Shown in pieces: positions 17,243 to 25,773 of a stretch of DNA of 45,383 nucleotides (the stretch's first letter is position 1; each line of letters opens with the position of its first letter). Source of the DNA: a bacterium (GTDB taxonomy: Bacteria > Myxococcota_A > Bradymonadia > REDH01); the NCBI GenBank assembly GCA_030427825.1, contig JAUICO010000028.1:1-45383 (forward strand), in the 5' to 3' direction. A program made the position numbers and the translations under genes. The notes beneath the pieces are model-generated. The model was not told the DNA's origin. It did no database searches and saw nothing but the letters and a program-made list of their open reading frames with translations.

Positions 17243-20031
17243 ATCGACGTCTCTACGAAGTCGCAAAAGAGCTGCAGATGAGCAGCACCGAACTCACTGA
17301 ACAGATCCAGTCTCTGGGCCTTTCGTTCACCGTGGAGAATCATCTCTCGGTCATTGAAGAGGAACAGATTTCTGAGCTGCAGGCTGCGCTGCAGGCTCGC
17401 GCCGAAGGGCGTCGGGAACAGCGCACCGTAAAGAGCGGGGTGATCCGACGTCGCGCCCGTCGGCGTGTAGTCGCTCCGACGGACGGCCCCGGTGTTGCTC
17501 CGGCGGCGGCGGTCACTCCGGCTGCGGAAGCTGAGGCGGCGCCCGAGGCGGTTGCCCCGGTACGCCGCCGGAAAGTCGTTTCGGCGGCGGAACCCAAAGT
17601 GGAACAGGCAGCGCCTGCGCCGAAGGCGGCCGAGACGACAACGGAGAAGGCGGCACAGGCAGAGCCGAAGCAGGCTGAGGAGGTCGTGCCTGAGGCGCCC
17701 GAGGCAGCCCCGGAAGCTGCCCCGGTTGTTGAGGCTGCGCCGGAGCCGGTGGAGGCCGCCGCTGCGCCTGAGGCTGCGCATGAGGCTGCGCCCTCGCGTT
17801 TTGCGACGATCAATACCCGTCCCGTGACGCCTGCGGCTGAAGCCGAGACCCCGGAAACGCCGGCTGCCAGGCCGCGCTTCGCGACGGTTGTTCGCGAAGA
17901 GGGCGACGCAGCAGCTCCGTCACCGGTGGAGTTGGCGGCGCTCGCTCGCCAGGAAGCGGACGAAAGGGCGGCACAGCGTTCATCGGCACGTGTTGTCGGC
18001 GCGGTAAACCCCGAGCTTCTGAACACGCGAATCGATACACGACGGCCGAGTGGCCCCGGACCCGGTGCTCCCGGACGACCGGGCTTCGGTCCCCCGGCGG
18101 ACGCCGCCGGAGGCCCCGGTCGTGGTCGCAAGGCCAAGCGCGGAAAGCGTGTCGTTCAGAGTCGCGAGCTCTACGACAAGTTCCGACGCAGTAAGCGCAA
18201 GAAGGGCGGCGGTGGCGGCGGTCAGCAGACGCAGATCACCACGGCAGCGGAACATAAGCGTGTTGTGAAGATGGAGGAGTCCATTCTCGTCAGTGACGTC
18301 GCACATCAGATGGGTGTGAAGGCGGGCGAGATCGCGATGAAGCTGATGTTCGACTTCGGAATCCGAGGTGCCAACATCAACACTGCAATCGACTACGAGA
18401 CGACGCAGCTCGTCGCGGAGTTGTACCAGTGGAAGGTAGAGCAGGTAGGTTTCGATATCTCGAAGTTCCTTCCGGAGCACGATGACTCTGAAACGACCCT
18501 CGTTCCGCGGGCGCCGGTGGTCACCGTCATGGGTCACGTTGACCACGGTAAGACCTCTCTGCTCGATGCTCTGCGTCGAACGGCCGTCACAGAGGGCGAA
18601 GCCGGCGGAATCACCCAACACATCGGTGCCTACAAGATCAGCGCCGGTGGCGGAGAGGTCTGTTTCCTCGATACACCCGGTCACGAGGCGTTTACGGCGC
18701 TCCGTGCGCGAGGCGCGCAGGCGACGGACATCGTGGTCCTGCTCGTGGCAGCCGACGACGGCGTGATGCCGCAGACGGTCGAAGCGATCAATCACTCCCG
18801 AGACGCCGAAGTTCCGATCATCGTTGCCATCAACAAGGTGGACAAGCCGGAGGCCAACGTTGAGCGGATCAAGCAGGCTCTGACCGAGTACCAGCTCGTC
18901 TCCGAAGAGTGGGGCGGCGACACGATTATCGTCGAGGTCAGCGCCAAGACCGGTGCCGGCCTCGATAAGCTCATCGAGATGATCGAGCTGCAGGCTGAGA
19001 TTCTTGAGCTCAAGGCAAACCCGGATCGCGTAGCCGACGGCGTGGTTCTCGAAGCCAGGCTCGACACCGGCCGTGGTCCTGTCGGTACTGTCCTCGTGCA
19101 GGGTGGTACACTGAAGCCCGGCGACATCGTCGTTATCGGCGAGCACTACGGCCGCGTTCGAACGATGAACGACGACACCGGCACGCTCCTCGAATCAGCA
19201 GGGCCGGCGACGCCGGTAGAGATTACCGGTCTCAACGGGGTGCCCGCGTCCGGCGAGCGATTCTACGTCGTGTCCGAAGAGAAAGACGCTCGCACAATCG
19301 CTGAGCATGTCGAGCAGCAGAACCGGCAGTCCGGGATGGCACAGTCGGCTACAGGCGAGTCCACAGGTATGGACCGTCTCGAAGAGATGATGGCCGCAGG
19401 CGAAACCAAAGAGATCAAGGTCATCATTAAGGGTGACGTACAGGGTTCTGTCGAAGCACTCAGGCAGTCACTCTCGCAGCTCGCTACCGATGAGGTCGGT
19501 GTTCGCATCGTACACTCCGGCGTTGGCTCCATCACAGAGACCGACATCAACCTCGCGGCGTCGTCCGCGGGTGGACTCGGTGTGGTTGTTATCGGCTTCA
19601 ACGTTCGTCCGGAAACACGTACGAACGCACTGGCTGACCAGCTGAACGTGCGAATCATGACCGCGTCGATCATCTACGAGGTGATCGACGAGGTGAAGGT
19701 GTTGATGAGCGGTCTGCTGAACCCGATCTTCGAAGAAGAAGTGTTGGGCCACGCAGAAGTGCGCGCGACCTTCAGCATTCCCAAGGTGGGTACGGTCGCC
19801 GGTTGCATGGTCACCGACGGCTTGATTCGTCGCAACGCGAAGGCGCGCGTCCTGCGGGACAGCGTCATCGTATACGACTCGGCGATCGCCTCACTGCGAC
19901 ACTTCGAGAAGGACGAGAAGGAAGTGAAAACAGGCTTCGAATGTGGTCTATCGGTTGAGCGCTTCAATGACATCAAGGAAGGCGATGTCATCGAGTGCTA
20001 CGTGGTCCACGAGAAGCAGGCGACGCTGTAA
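17239..20031 (+). CDS. infB: Translation initiation factor IF-2
   Basis: A 930-residue GTPase that places initiator tRNA on the 30S subunit. Residues 1-55 are the N-terminal IF2 module ([16 protein letters not shown]). Residues ~75-330 form a low-complexity Ala/Pro/Glu/Arg linker ending in a basic Gly-Arg-Lys cluster. A second IF2_N module follows ([19 protein letters not shown]). The GTPase begins near 427, with M431-GHVDHGKT as P-loop, DTPGHEAF as switch II and NKVD as G4. Domains II to C2 continue to the end, including [15 protein letters not shown]. The long disordered linker is unusual in composition but common in related groups. ATG 17239 overlaps the YlxR stop. Confidence 0.97.
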   Translation: MNRRLYEVAKELQMSSTELTEQIQSLGLSFTVENHLSVIEEEQISELQAALQARAEGRREQRTVKSGVIRRRARRRVVAPTDGPGVAPAAAVTPAAEAEAAPEAVAPVRRRKVVSAAEPKVEQAAPAPKAAETTTEKAAQAEPKQAEEVVPEAPEAAPEAAPVVEAAPEPVEAAAAPEAAHEAAPSRFATINTRPVTPAAEAETPETPAARPRFATVVREEGDAAAPSPVELAALARQEADERAAQRSSARVVGAVNPELLNTRIDTRRPSGPGPGAPGRPGFGPPADAAGGPGRGRKAKRGKRVVQSRELYDKFRRSKRKKGGGGGGQQTQITTAAEHKRVVKMEESILVSDVAHQMGVKAGEIAMKLMFDFGIRGANINTAIDYETTQLVAELYQWKVEQVGFDISKFLPEHDDSETTLVPRAPVVTVMGHVDHGKTSLLDALRRTAVTEGEAGGITQHIGAYKISAGGGEVCFLDTPGHEAFTALRARGAQATDIVVLLVAADDGVMPQTVEAINHSRDAEVPIIVAINKVDKPEANVERIKQALTEYQLVSEEWGGDTIIVEVSAKTGAGLDKLIEMIELQAEILELKANPDRVADGVVLEARLDTGRGPVGTVLVQGGTLKPGDIVVIGEHYGRVRTMNDDTGTLLESAGPATPVEITGLNGVPASGERFYVVSEEKDARTIAEHVEQQNRQSGMAQSATGESTGMDRLEEMMAAGETKEIKVIIKGDVQGSVEALRQSLSQLATDEVGVRIVHSGVGSITETDINLAASSAGGLGVVVIGFNVRPETRTNALADQLNVRIMTASIIYEVIDEVKVLMSGLLNPIFEEEVLGHAEVRATFSIPKVGTVAGCMVTDGLIRRNAKARVLRDSVIVYDSAIASLRHFEKDEKEVKTGFECGLSVERFNDIKEGDVIECYVVHEKQATL

Positions 20032-20036
20032 CTACA

Positions 20037-20414
20037 GTGGCATTTTCACGCGCTGACCGACTCGGAGACGAGATTCGTAGCATCCTCTCGATGGCGGCGA
20101 TTGCCGACGCGTCGGACGAACGTCTGCGACAGGTGAGCTTCACCGCCGTGCGCGTAAGCTCGTGCATGCAGTTCGCGCGGGTGTACTGGCTGCCACTCGC
20201 GGTAGAAGCGCCCGACGAACGGGAGCGAAAACGTACCCAGCGCGCACTCGTGCGGGCCGCCGGCTTCTTTCGCGGGCGACTGGCCGACGAGATGCACGTG
20301 CGCCAGGTTCCGGAGCTTCGATTCGTCTACGACGAGTCTGTAGAGACCGGCCGTCGCATCGAAGAAGTCCTGGCAGACCTGGAAATCCCGGCCGCTGACG
20401 ACGGAAAGGAGTGA
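20037..20414 (+). CDS. rbfA: 30S ribosome-binding factor RbfA
   Basis: A 125-residue cold-shock/30S maturation factor that binds near the 16S rRNA 5' helix. GTG 20037, 5 nt after the infB stop, gives the family start VAFSRADRLGDEIRSIL. The KH-like core follows (VSFTAVRVSSCMQFARVYW) and the hallmark RQVPELRFVYDESVETGRRIEEVL, with the usual PxLxFxxD pattern near the C terminus. An extended frame back to 19995 overlaps infB and is not needed. Its TGA overlaps the following ATG by one base. Confidence 0.92.
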   Translation: MAFSRADRLGDEIRSILSMAAIADASDERLRQVSFTAVRVSSCMQFARVYWLPLAVEAPDERERKRTQRALVRAAGFFRGRLADEMHVRQVPELRFVYDESVETGRRIEEVLADLEIPAADDGKE

Positions 20415-21427
20415 TGGAGCGCCTGAGGCGGCTTTCAGGTCTTTGCTCAGAAGCGGCGACGCTGCTTGCTCCCGCAGCAGACCTGCTGCGGAGCGCTTCC
20501 ACAGTGCTGATCACGTCTCACGTTCGGCCTGACGCCGATGCGTTGGGGTCGTCGCTGGCGCTCGCGCACGGTCTCACGCTGAGCGGCGTCGTGGCGGTTG
20601 TGTACAACCGCGACGGCGTACCCGCAGAGCTGGAGTTTCTGCCGGGATCGGACGCAGTGGTCTCCGACGTCTCCGGAACGATCGGTAGTTTCGATCTTGT
20701 GGTGCTGGTGGATTGCGGGGACAGGGGGCGCATCGGCGACGAGTTTCCCTGGGAGGGCTTCTCGGGCGCTACACTGTGCATCGATCACCACCGCAGCTTT
20801 GATCCCGACGTCGCTGACCTGGTGTTTCGCGATGAGTCGGCGGCTGCCTCGGCAGAGATGGTGTATCACCTGCTCGCAGAGCTTGAGGTGCCACTGACGA
20901 CAGCGGCGGCGACGTGCATGTACGCGGCGCTGATGGCTGATACGGGCTCCTTTCGCTACGCGTCCACGTCAGTCACATCGATGGAGATTGCGTCGACGCT
21001 GCTCAGGGCCGGCGTTGAGACGTGGGCCGTAGCGAGCGCTCTCTACGAGTCGAACCCGCTTGCCAGGACAAAGCTGCTGGCCCGCGTTCTCGATACACTC
21101 GAGGTGCGTGGCTCCGTCGCGACATTGAGTGCGACACCCGAGATGATCGCCTCGGTCGGCGCCGACGAAGGAATGGTCGACGGCTTTGTGAATCACGCGC
21201 GAGCCATTCGTGGCGTCGAAGTTGCAGCGATGATCACCTGGCCGAGCCCGCCCGAGTGCCGCGTGAGTCTGCGCTCTCGAGGACGCGTTGATGTTTCGGC
21301 GATCGCAGAACGATTTGGCGGCGGCGGTCATGTGAATGCTGCCGCCTTCAGCTATGCTGGGACGATAGAAGCGCTACGCAGCGAGCTGCTCCGGGCCACG
21401 GAGGACGTCTCGGGTGAGTCAGATTGA
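20414..21427 (+). CDS. DHH/DHHA1 phosphoesterase (NrnA-like oligoribonuclease/pAp phosphatase)
   Basis: A 337-residue DHH phosphoesterase. Metal-binding motifs are complete: SHVRPDADALGSS (motif I), VVLVDCGDRGR (motif II), CIDHHRSF (DHH), MADTGSFRYAST, and the C-terminal DHHA1 substrate motif RFGGGGHVNAAAF. NrnA-type enzymes remove nucleotides from short RNA oligomers and dephosphorylate pAp; a DHH protein between rbfA and truB is a frequent arrangement. AAAGGAG overlaps the start closely (20404-20411), so GTG 20411 and ATG 20414 are both possible and differ by one residue. Two bases separate it from truB. Confidence 0.92.
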   Translation: MERLRRLSGLCSEAATLLAPAADLLRSASTVLITSHVRPDADALGSSLALAHGLTLSGVVAVVYNRDGVPAELEFLPGSDAVVSDVSGTIGSFDLVVLVDCGDRGRIGDEFPWEGFSGATLCIDHHRSFDPDVADLVFRDESAAASAEMVYHLLAELEVPLTTAAATCMYAALMADTGSFRYASTSVTSMEIASTLLRAGVETWAVASALYESNPLARTKLLARVLDTLEVRGSVATLSATPEMIASVGADEGMVDGFVNHARAIRGVEVAAMITWPSPPECRVSLRSRGRVDVSAIAERFGGGGHVNAAAFSYAGTIEALRSELLRATEDVSGESD

Positions 21428-21429
21428 GA

Positions 21430-22350
21430 ATGGACACTGAGCGGCGGCGCGACGGCGTACTGATCGTGGACAAGCCGGCCGGCTGCAGCTCGTTTGACGT
21501 GATTCGCGAACTTCGTCGAGCCGTCGGCGCCCGCAAGGCTGGGCATACCGGAACACTCGACCCGGCGGCGACCGGCGTACTCGTCGTGTGTTTCGGGTGG
21601 GCGACCCGCATAATCCCGTGGCTGGATACCGCCGACAAGCGATACCTGGCAGAAGTTCGCCTTGGTATCGTAACGAACACGGACGATGCGGAAGGCGAGG
21701 TGGTCGCGACCCACGCCGTGCCACAGCTAACTCCATACGAGCTTGAATCAGCGTTGTCGGCCTTTGTCGGCGCTCTCTCTCAGGTTCCGCCGCAGTTCTC
21801 GGCGATCCATGTCAACGGAGAGCGTGCGTACAAGTCGGCGCGTAAGGGAGAGAAGGTCGAGCTGGCGGCTCGTTCCGTCCATGTGCATTCCATCGACGTA
21901 GACTCTTTCACCGGCGACCGTTTCACTGCGGATATTCACGTCTCCAAGGGAACGTACATTCGTGCGCTTGCCCGTGATGTCGGCGCTTCCCTCGGCTGCG
22001 GCGCTCATCTGTCGTCACTCCGTCGCACGGCTGCCGGGCCCATGACAATCGACATGGCGCTGCCCCTGGAAGAACTCTGTGAGCGGCTGCGGTCCGGCGA
22101 CCGCGATGTGTGGACCGAGCCGTGGGACGCTCTGGAGCAGCTGCCGGAGCTGGTTCTGGACGCTGAAGAGGCAAGGCGGCTGGCCCTCGGTCAGCGTGTA
22201 CCCATAGACGAAGGACGTGCCGTGGTGGGCCTGGAGGTGAAGGCGCGAGCAGGTGTCGGCGAGCTCGGGATCTGCCGGATCATCCGTAGCGAGTTCGATG
22301 GATGCTCGGTGATCCAGCCGGTGCGCCTCTGGCCCGGGGACCGGGCGTAG
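21430..22350 (+). CDS. truB: tRNA pseudouridine-55 synthase TruB
   Basis: A 306-residue enzyme making pseudouridine-55 in the T-loop of tRNAs. The start MDTERRRDGVLIVDKPAG is typical. The catalytic loop GHTGTLDPAATGVLVV contains the nucleophilic Asp. YLAEVRLGIVTNTDDAEG and SKGTYIRALARDVG are the remaining family motifs. A C-terminal PUA-like domain follows, with short strands around GELGICRIIRSEF. It ends the rimP operon; an 84-nt gap then leads to the Rrf2 regulator. Confidence 0.96.
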   Translation: MDTERRRDGVLIVDKPAGCSSFDVIRELRRAVGARKAGHTGTLDPAATGVLVVCFGWATRIIPWLDTADKRYLAEVRLGIVTNTDDAEGEVVATHAVPQLTPYELESALSAFVGALSQVPPQFSAIHVNGERAYKSARKGEKVELAARSVHVHSIDVDSFTGDRFTADIHVSKGTYIRALARDVGASLGCGAHLSSLRRTAAGPMTIDMALPLEELCERLRSGDRDVWTEPWDALEQLPELVLDAEEARRLALGQRVPIDEGRAVVGLEVKARAGVGELGICRIIRSEFDGCSVIQPVRLWPGDRA

Positions 22351-22434
22351 CGAGTTCCGTCAGGGGCGACGCGTCCTTGCGGGCGGTACACCTGCAAACT
22401 ACTCGTGTTGTCACTGACTCGAAGAGGCCGGTAG

Positions 22435-22902
22435 ATGCGCATCTCGTCAAAGCTTCAATACTCACTGCGAGCGCTCTTCGATATCGCTTTTCACAAGTTT
22501 GGGGGGCCGGCGAAGATCGACGAGATTGCCACCCGCGAAGACATTCCGCCGCGTTTTCTCGAGCAGATTTTTCAGGACCTGAAGGCCGCCGGCATCGTCG
22601 GCAGTAAGCGCGGCCCCAAGGGCGGCTACTTCCTCCTGCAGAGCCCTGAGTCGGTCACGCTTGGCGCTGTCTACCGCGCGATAGAGGGTGAAATCGAGCA
22701 CCCCTGCTGCTTTCTCTCGGATGACGAGATGAGAGAAAAGTGTGCCATCACTTCGAAGTGTGTCACCTCAGCCCTCTGGCGTGATGTCGCAGTACGCGTC
22801 AGTGAGGTCCTGGATTCTTACACGTTGAGCGATCTTTCCATAAAGGGAGAAGCCCTTGGGTTATCGAGAGATAACGACGCAGACTTCACCTGGATGATTT
22901 AG
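22435..22902 (+). CDS. Rrf2-family transcriptional regulator, probable Fe-S sensor
   Basis: A 155-residue DNA-binding regulator. The start MRISSKLQYSLRALFDIA and the winged helix (IDEIATREDIPPRFLEQIFQ) with SKRGPKGGYFLL are diagnostic of the Rrf2/IscR/CymR family. Cysteines 91, 92, 103 and 109 cluster in the region where IscR and NsrR ligate an iron-sulfur cluster with C-x5-C-x5-C; here the spacing is C92-x10-C103-x5-C109, an extended variant. This suggests redox, NO or sulfur sensing. The next two genes encode a sulfur-carrier-like protein and a JAMM peptidase, so sulfur transfer is the likely regulon, though that is inference. Confidence 0.9.
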   Translation: MRISSKLQYSLRALFDIAFHKFGGPAKIDEIATREDIPPRFLEQIFQDLKAAGIVGSKRGPKGGYFLLQSPESVTLGAVYRAIEGEIEHPCCFLSDDEMREKCAITSKCVTSALWRDVAVRVSEVLDSYTLSDLSIKGEALGLSRDNDADFTWMI

Positions 22903-22959
22903 TCTTGTCGATGCTGATCGGGTTGACTGGATGCGGGTGTTGTCCTTACGGGGCGCGTG

Positions 22960-22977
22960 GCCTGAGGCGTCTCAGGC
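22960..22977 (+). promoter_or_regulatory. Perfect hairpin upstream of the MoaD-like gene
   Basis: GCCTGAG, loop GCGT, CTCAGGC: a perfect 7-bp inverted repeat lying 14 nt before the Shine-Dalgarno (GGAG, 22992-22995) of the MoaD-like gene. With no T-run it is not a terminator; an operator or an mRNA hairpin affecting translation are the options. Confidence 0.45.
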
Positions 22978-22999
22978 TACAGTCAATCGATGGAGCGGT

Positions 23000-23275
23000 A
23001 TGGCGATCAAAGTTCAAATTCCGACGGCCTTGCGAAAGCTGGCGGCCGGTAGCGATGTGATTTCGGTAGAGGGTGCAACAGTCGGCGCCGTGATTGAGTC
23101 GATCAAGGCAGAGCACCCTGCGCTTGCGGAGCAGCTTGTCGACGAAAGCGGGAAGGTTCGGCGCTTCGTGAACATCTTTGCCAACGACGAGGACATTCGC
23201 TTCCTCGACGACCTGGATACCGACCTGAACGACGGCGACGAATTGAGCATCGTACCCGCCATTGCCGGCGGCTGA
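23000..23275 (+). CDS. MoaD/ThiS-family ubiquitin-like sulfur carrier protein
   Basis: A 91-residue protein. ATG 23000 has GGAG 4 nt upstream (22992-22995) and gives MAIKVQIPTALRKLAAG, the beta-grasp start; the longer frame from 22931 is not needed. The middle reads VEGATVGAVIESIKAEHPALAEQL, and the end reads DGDELSIVPAIAGG. The C-terminal Gly-Gly at the exact end is what E1-like enzymes adenylate and convert to thiocarboxylate. The family serves molybdopterin, thiamin or, as CysO, cysteine synthesis. The JAMM peptidase follows after 6 nt, which matches the CysO/Mec+ type pairing, but no cysM or thiF/moeB is in this window. Confidence 0.9.
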   Translation: MAIKVQIPTALRKLAAGSDVISVEGATVGAVIESIKAEHPALAEQLVDESGKVRRFVNIFANDEDIRFLDDLDTDLNDGDELSIVPAIAGG

Positions 23276-23281
23276 CCTGCG

Positions 23282-23803
23282 ATGGTGCGCGCATTTGTCG
23301 AAGAGCTGGTTCGGGCCGGGTTGGTACTTCCAATGTATCGGTCCGTAGAGCCCGCGTACCCACACGAGGGATGCGGGTTCGTGTTCGAGAATGAAGCCGG
23401 GCTGCAGGTGTTGCCTGCAAAGAACCGGGCACAGAGACTTCACGAGATCGACCCGGAACGGTATCCCCGTGGCGGCTCGGATTGGTTCGAGCCGGACATG
23501 AAACCGTGGCTGCAGGCAGAGCGCGCCGGTGCAAGACCGCGTATGATCTACCACTCTCATGTCGAGGTCGGCGCCTACTTTTCAGAAGGCGACATCTCGT
23601 CTGCGCTCACGTCAGGCGAGGACGGTACGCCCGTTGAGAGACACCCGGGTCTGATGCACATGGTCATCAGCGTGCGTGGCGGCCACGCTGATGGCGCAAA
23701 GATGTTCGGGTTCGATTCGGGACGTGGTGCCTTCGTCGAGGTCGCGTCCTTCGACGCCGACGGAGCTGCGATTCAGTCCTGCGAGATCGCGGACGGCGTC
23801 TGA
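23282..23803 (+). CDS. JAMM/MPN+ (Mov34, M67) metallopeptidase
   Basis: A 173-residue zinc peptidase. The JAMM motif is complete: Glu29 in PHEGCGFVF and H91-S-H93-x7-S101-x2-D104 in HSHVEVGAYFSEGD. Such enzymes cut isopeptide or peptide bonds next to the Gly-Gly of ubiquitin-like proteins; Mec+ in Mycobacterium releases cysteine from CysO-Cys. Here the upstream gene, 6 nt away, encodes a ubiquitin-like sulfur carrier, so it is the obvious substrate. The segment between the Glu and HSH is longer than in minimal family members. It converges on the cytochrome-like lipoprotein gene with 33 nt between stops, a gap holding the 10-bp palindrome GGCCCGGGCC. Confidence 0.93.
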   Translation: MVRAFVEELVRAGLVLPMYRSVEPAYPHEGCGFVFENEAGLQVLPAKNRAQRLHEIDPERYPRGGSDWFEPDMKPWLQAERAGARPRMIYHSHVEVGAYFSEGDISSALTSGEDGTPVERHPGLMHMVISVRGGHADGAKMFGFDSGRGAFVEVASFDADGAAIQSCEIADGV

Positions 23804-23836
23804 GCGCGCAGCGGCAGGTGGCGTTTGGCCCGGGCC

Positions 23837-24259
23837 TCAGGGCGCGCCGAGACTGATCCACTCGGTCAGGTAGTCGAGAGCGTCTGCCGAAATCTGGTCC
23901 TCGAAGAGCGGCATTTGGAGGTTGTCCGGGCCGCTGTCCGGCTGGGTGCCCCGCACCTTCAGCAGCAGAAAGCTCTCATTGGGCTGTCCGGGCACGATGT
24001 GGTTCATCGTCGGAACGACTTCTGCGGGTCCAAGCAGCCGTGCACGCAGTCCGGCGTCGTTCGTCAGGTCGAGAGGAGCAGGGTCCTCGCCGCCGAAGTG
24101 GCATCCGGGGCCGTCGCAGCTGCGCTCAAAGATGTTCGATGACACCGTCGCAAGGGTCGGCTCCAGGCTGTAGTCGGGCCCAGTAGCGTCGTCCTCGCCA
24201 CATGCGGTGAAGCACGCGGCAATCAAAACAATGAGCAGGCAAAGCAGACTTCTTTTCAT
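23837..24259 (-). CDS. Cytochrome c-like lipoprotein with CX4CH motif
   Basis: A 140-residue protein. ATG 24259 has GGAG about 9 nt upstream and begins MKRSLLCLLIVLIAAC; the lipobox is probably FTAC, placing the lipid on the Cys before GEDD. The mature part has FERSCDGPGCHFGG, a C-x4-C-H variant of the heme c site, and LQMPLF further on, whose Met could be the second heme ligand. The layout fits small planctomycete/myxobacterial cytochrome c-like domains. Whether heme is attached cannot be read, because standard maturation uses CX2CH. It is the last gene of the minus-strand operon; 95 nt separate it from the beta-propeller gene. Confidence 0.78.
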   Translation of the reverse strand: MKRSLLCLLIVLIAACFTACGEDDATGPDYSLEPTLATVSSNIFERSCDGPGCHFGGEDPAPLDLTNDAGLRARLLGPAEVVPTMNHIVPGQPNESFLLLKVRGTQPDSGPDNLQMPLFEDQISADALDYLTEWISLGAP

Positions 24260-24354
24260 TCGCGGAATCTCCATGGTGTGCGGCGTCGCGACCGTGGCCT
24301 CAAAGGCCCCACGCTGTATCGTGGGGCTCTCAGTAGCATGACAGGGCCGTTCGG

Positions 24355-25773
24355 TCACATTGCCCGTTGCGTCGCGCCGATCAGCTGTTCAAACATCCGC
24401 CTCCCAATCGAAGGGTCATCGGAGGGAATCTGCCAATCCCCCGCCGCATTCAATGTCCGTGCTCGTGGCGCCAGGCGCGGCGTCGCAAAGGCATCTGCCT
24501 CGCCCGCAATGATGACCCCGTCGCTCAACACGGCAAGCGCAAATGCCGCGTCTTCGCGTTGGACCAGCAGCTCACGCCCGGCCTGCCAGATGACGGCTCC
24601 CAACGTGGACGATAGCAGCACGGCGTCAGCTCCCGGCGCATTCAAGGGGTGGTCCGATACGCGCGCGGCGGCCTGCGGCGTTGCGTTCCCGTCGGGAATC
24701 GCGGCGCCGGAGATCGAGTACGAGGTCGAAACTGCCCCGTGCACGTCTACCACGCCGGTGACGCGACCTGCCGAGTCGATACGTGCGACGAGCCTTCGCG
24801 ATGTGGAACAGCTGCCCTCGGACAGGCGCCTGACACGCTGTCCGTGCTGCAGTAACCAGAGGTCGTACACGTGAGAGCCACAGGCTGGCGTCCATGTTTC
24901 GATAAGGGCCAGCGAACTCTCTACGCGCCCAAGGGGCGGCGTCATGGCCGCGGTACCTTCCGGCGCCTCCAGCGCACTCAGGCTGCCGTCGGCCTCAATA
25001 CTGACCATTCCGGTCGACGTACGAACGACCGCCTCCCGTCGTCCGAACAGGGGGCGCTCCGTGCACGGGGAGTCCAGGGTGTGCAGCGGGTTCCCGTCGT
25101 CCGGTGACCACACCGAGCGCCGCCCATCGCTGCAACCCACTACGACGGAGCGAGCACCGTCGCTGAGGATTGCGTCCAGGCGAATGGCCTCGTCCAGGGT
25201 GTCAGCAGATGTGTCATGGACGGGTCGTACCCAGACCGGCTGCAGGTCTCGGGTCACGCGAACCCAACTCTGCTCGGCGAGCACCAGCAGTTCGGAATCG
25301 GTCAGCGCGGCATCGATGAGGCGAAGGGCGGGCTCACGCACCGCAAGAGATGCAAGAGGCCACGGAGCCGGCGCTTGAATACCGTCACGCATCTGCTGCG
25401 GCAACTCGTCACTGTCCGGTGCGTCGACATCGGCGGCGATCACCCCCTCCAGGCCCGAGCCGAACAGCTCAAGCGTAGTCGAATCCACATAGAATGATGC
25501 GTCGCGGCATTGCACGATCAGCGCCTCGCCGGCCGCTTCGATGGCCAGGGAGTCAAGGCAGCGGTGGCGACGCCAGTTGACAGGTACGCCGCTGAGAGCG
25601 TCCCAACGGATAATCAGCCCCTCACGGTCGCCGGTCCAGACCCGGACTCCGTCGCTTACGAGAGCGACGGGGGTGTCGTGACCGACAACCCGAATCTGTG
25701 GCGTGCCGTCCTCGGCGCGAGCAGGCAGCGTCATCATCGCCGCAAGAAGGAGAGGTGGGATGACTCGTTTCAT
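24355..25773 (-). CDS. Exported beta-propeller-like protein
   Basis: A 472-residue protein with a signal peptide (MKRVIPPLLLAAMMTLPARA, cleavage before EDG). The mature chain repeats short strand patterns such as VSDGVRVWTGDREGLIIRWD, VVVGCSDGRRSVWSPDDG and AVVRTSTGMVSIEADGSL, which read like blades of a WD40 or PQQ-type propeller. Cys residues are scattered and could form disulfides. No catalytic motif is visible, so a periplasmic binding or scaffold role is most likely. ATG 25773 overlaps the stop of the upstream HECVH gene as ATGA, so the two are translationally coupled. Confidence 0.78.
   Translation of the reverse strand: MKRVIPPLLLAAMMTLPARAEDGTPQIRVVGHDTPVALVSDGVRVWTGDREGLIIRWDALSGVPVNWRRHRCLDSLAIEAAGEALIVQCRDASFYVDSTTLELFGSGLEGVIAADVDAPDSDELPQQMRDGIQAPAPWPLASLAVREPALRLIDAALTDSELLVLAEQSWVRVTRDLQPVWVRPVHDTSADTLDEAIRLDAILSDGARSVVVGCSDGRRSVWSPDDGNPLHTLDSPCTERPLFGRREAVVRTSTGMVSIEADGSLSALEAPEGTAAMTPPLGRVESSLALIETWTPACGSHVYDLWLLQHGQRVRRLSEGSCSTSRRLVARIDSAGRVTGVVDVHGAVSTSYSISGAAIPDGNATPQAAARVSDHPLNAPGADAVLLSSTLGAVIWQAGRELLVQREDAAFALAVLSDGVIIAGEADAFATPRLAPRARTLNAAGDWQIPSDDPSIGRRMFEQLIGATQRAM

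Noticed and set aside
17980..19146. A 388-residue open frame on the minus strand inside infB
   Set aside because: It is antisense to a fully recognisable IF-2; the frame stays open because of the GC-rich codon bias, and the translation has no motif.
23827..23836. GGCCCGGGCC palindrome between convergent stops
   Set aside because: It is a 10-bp palindrome without a loop or T-run; in GC-rich DNA it may occur by chance.
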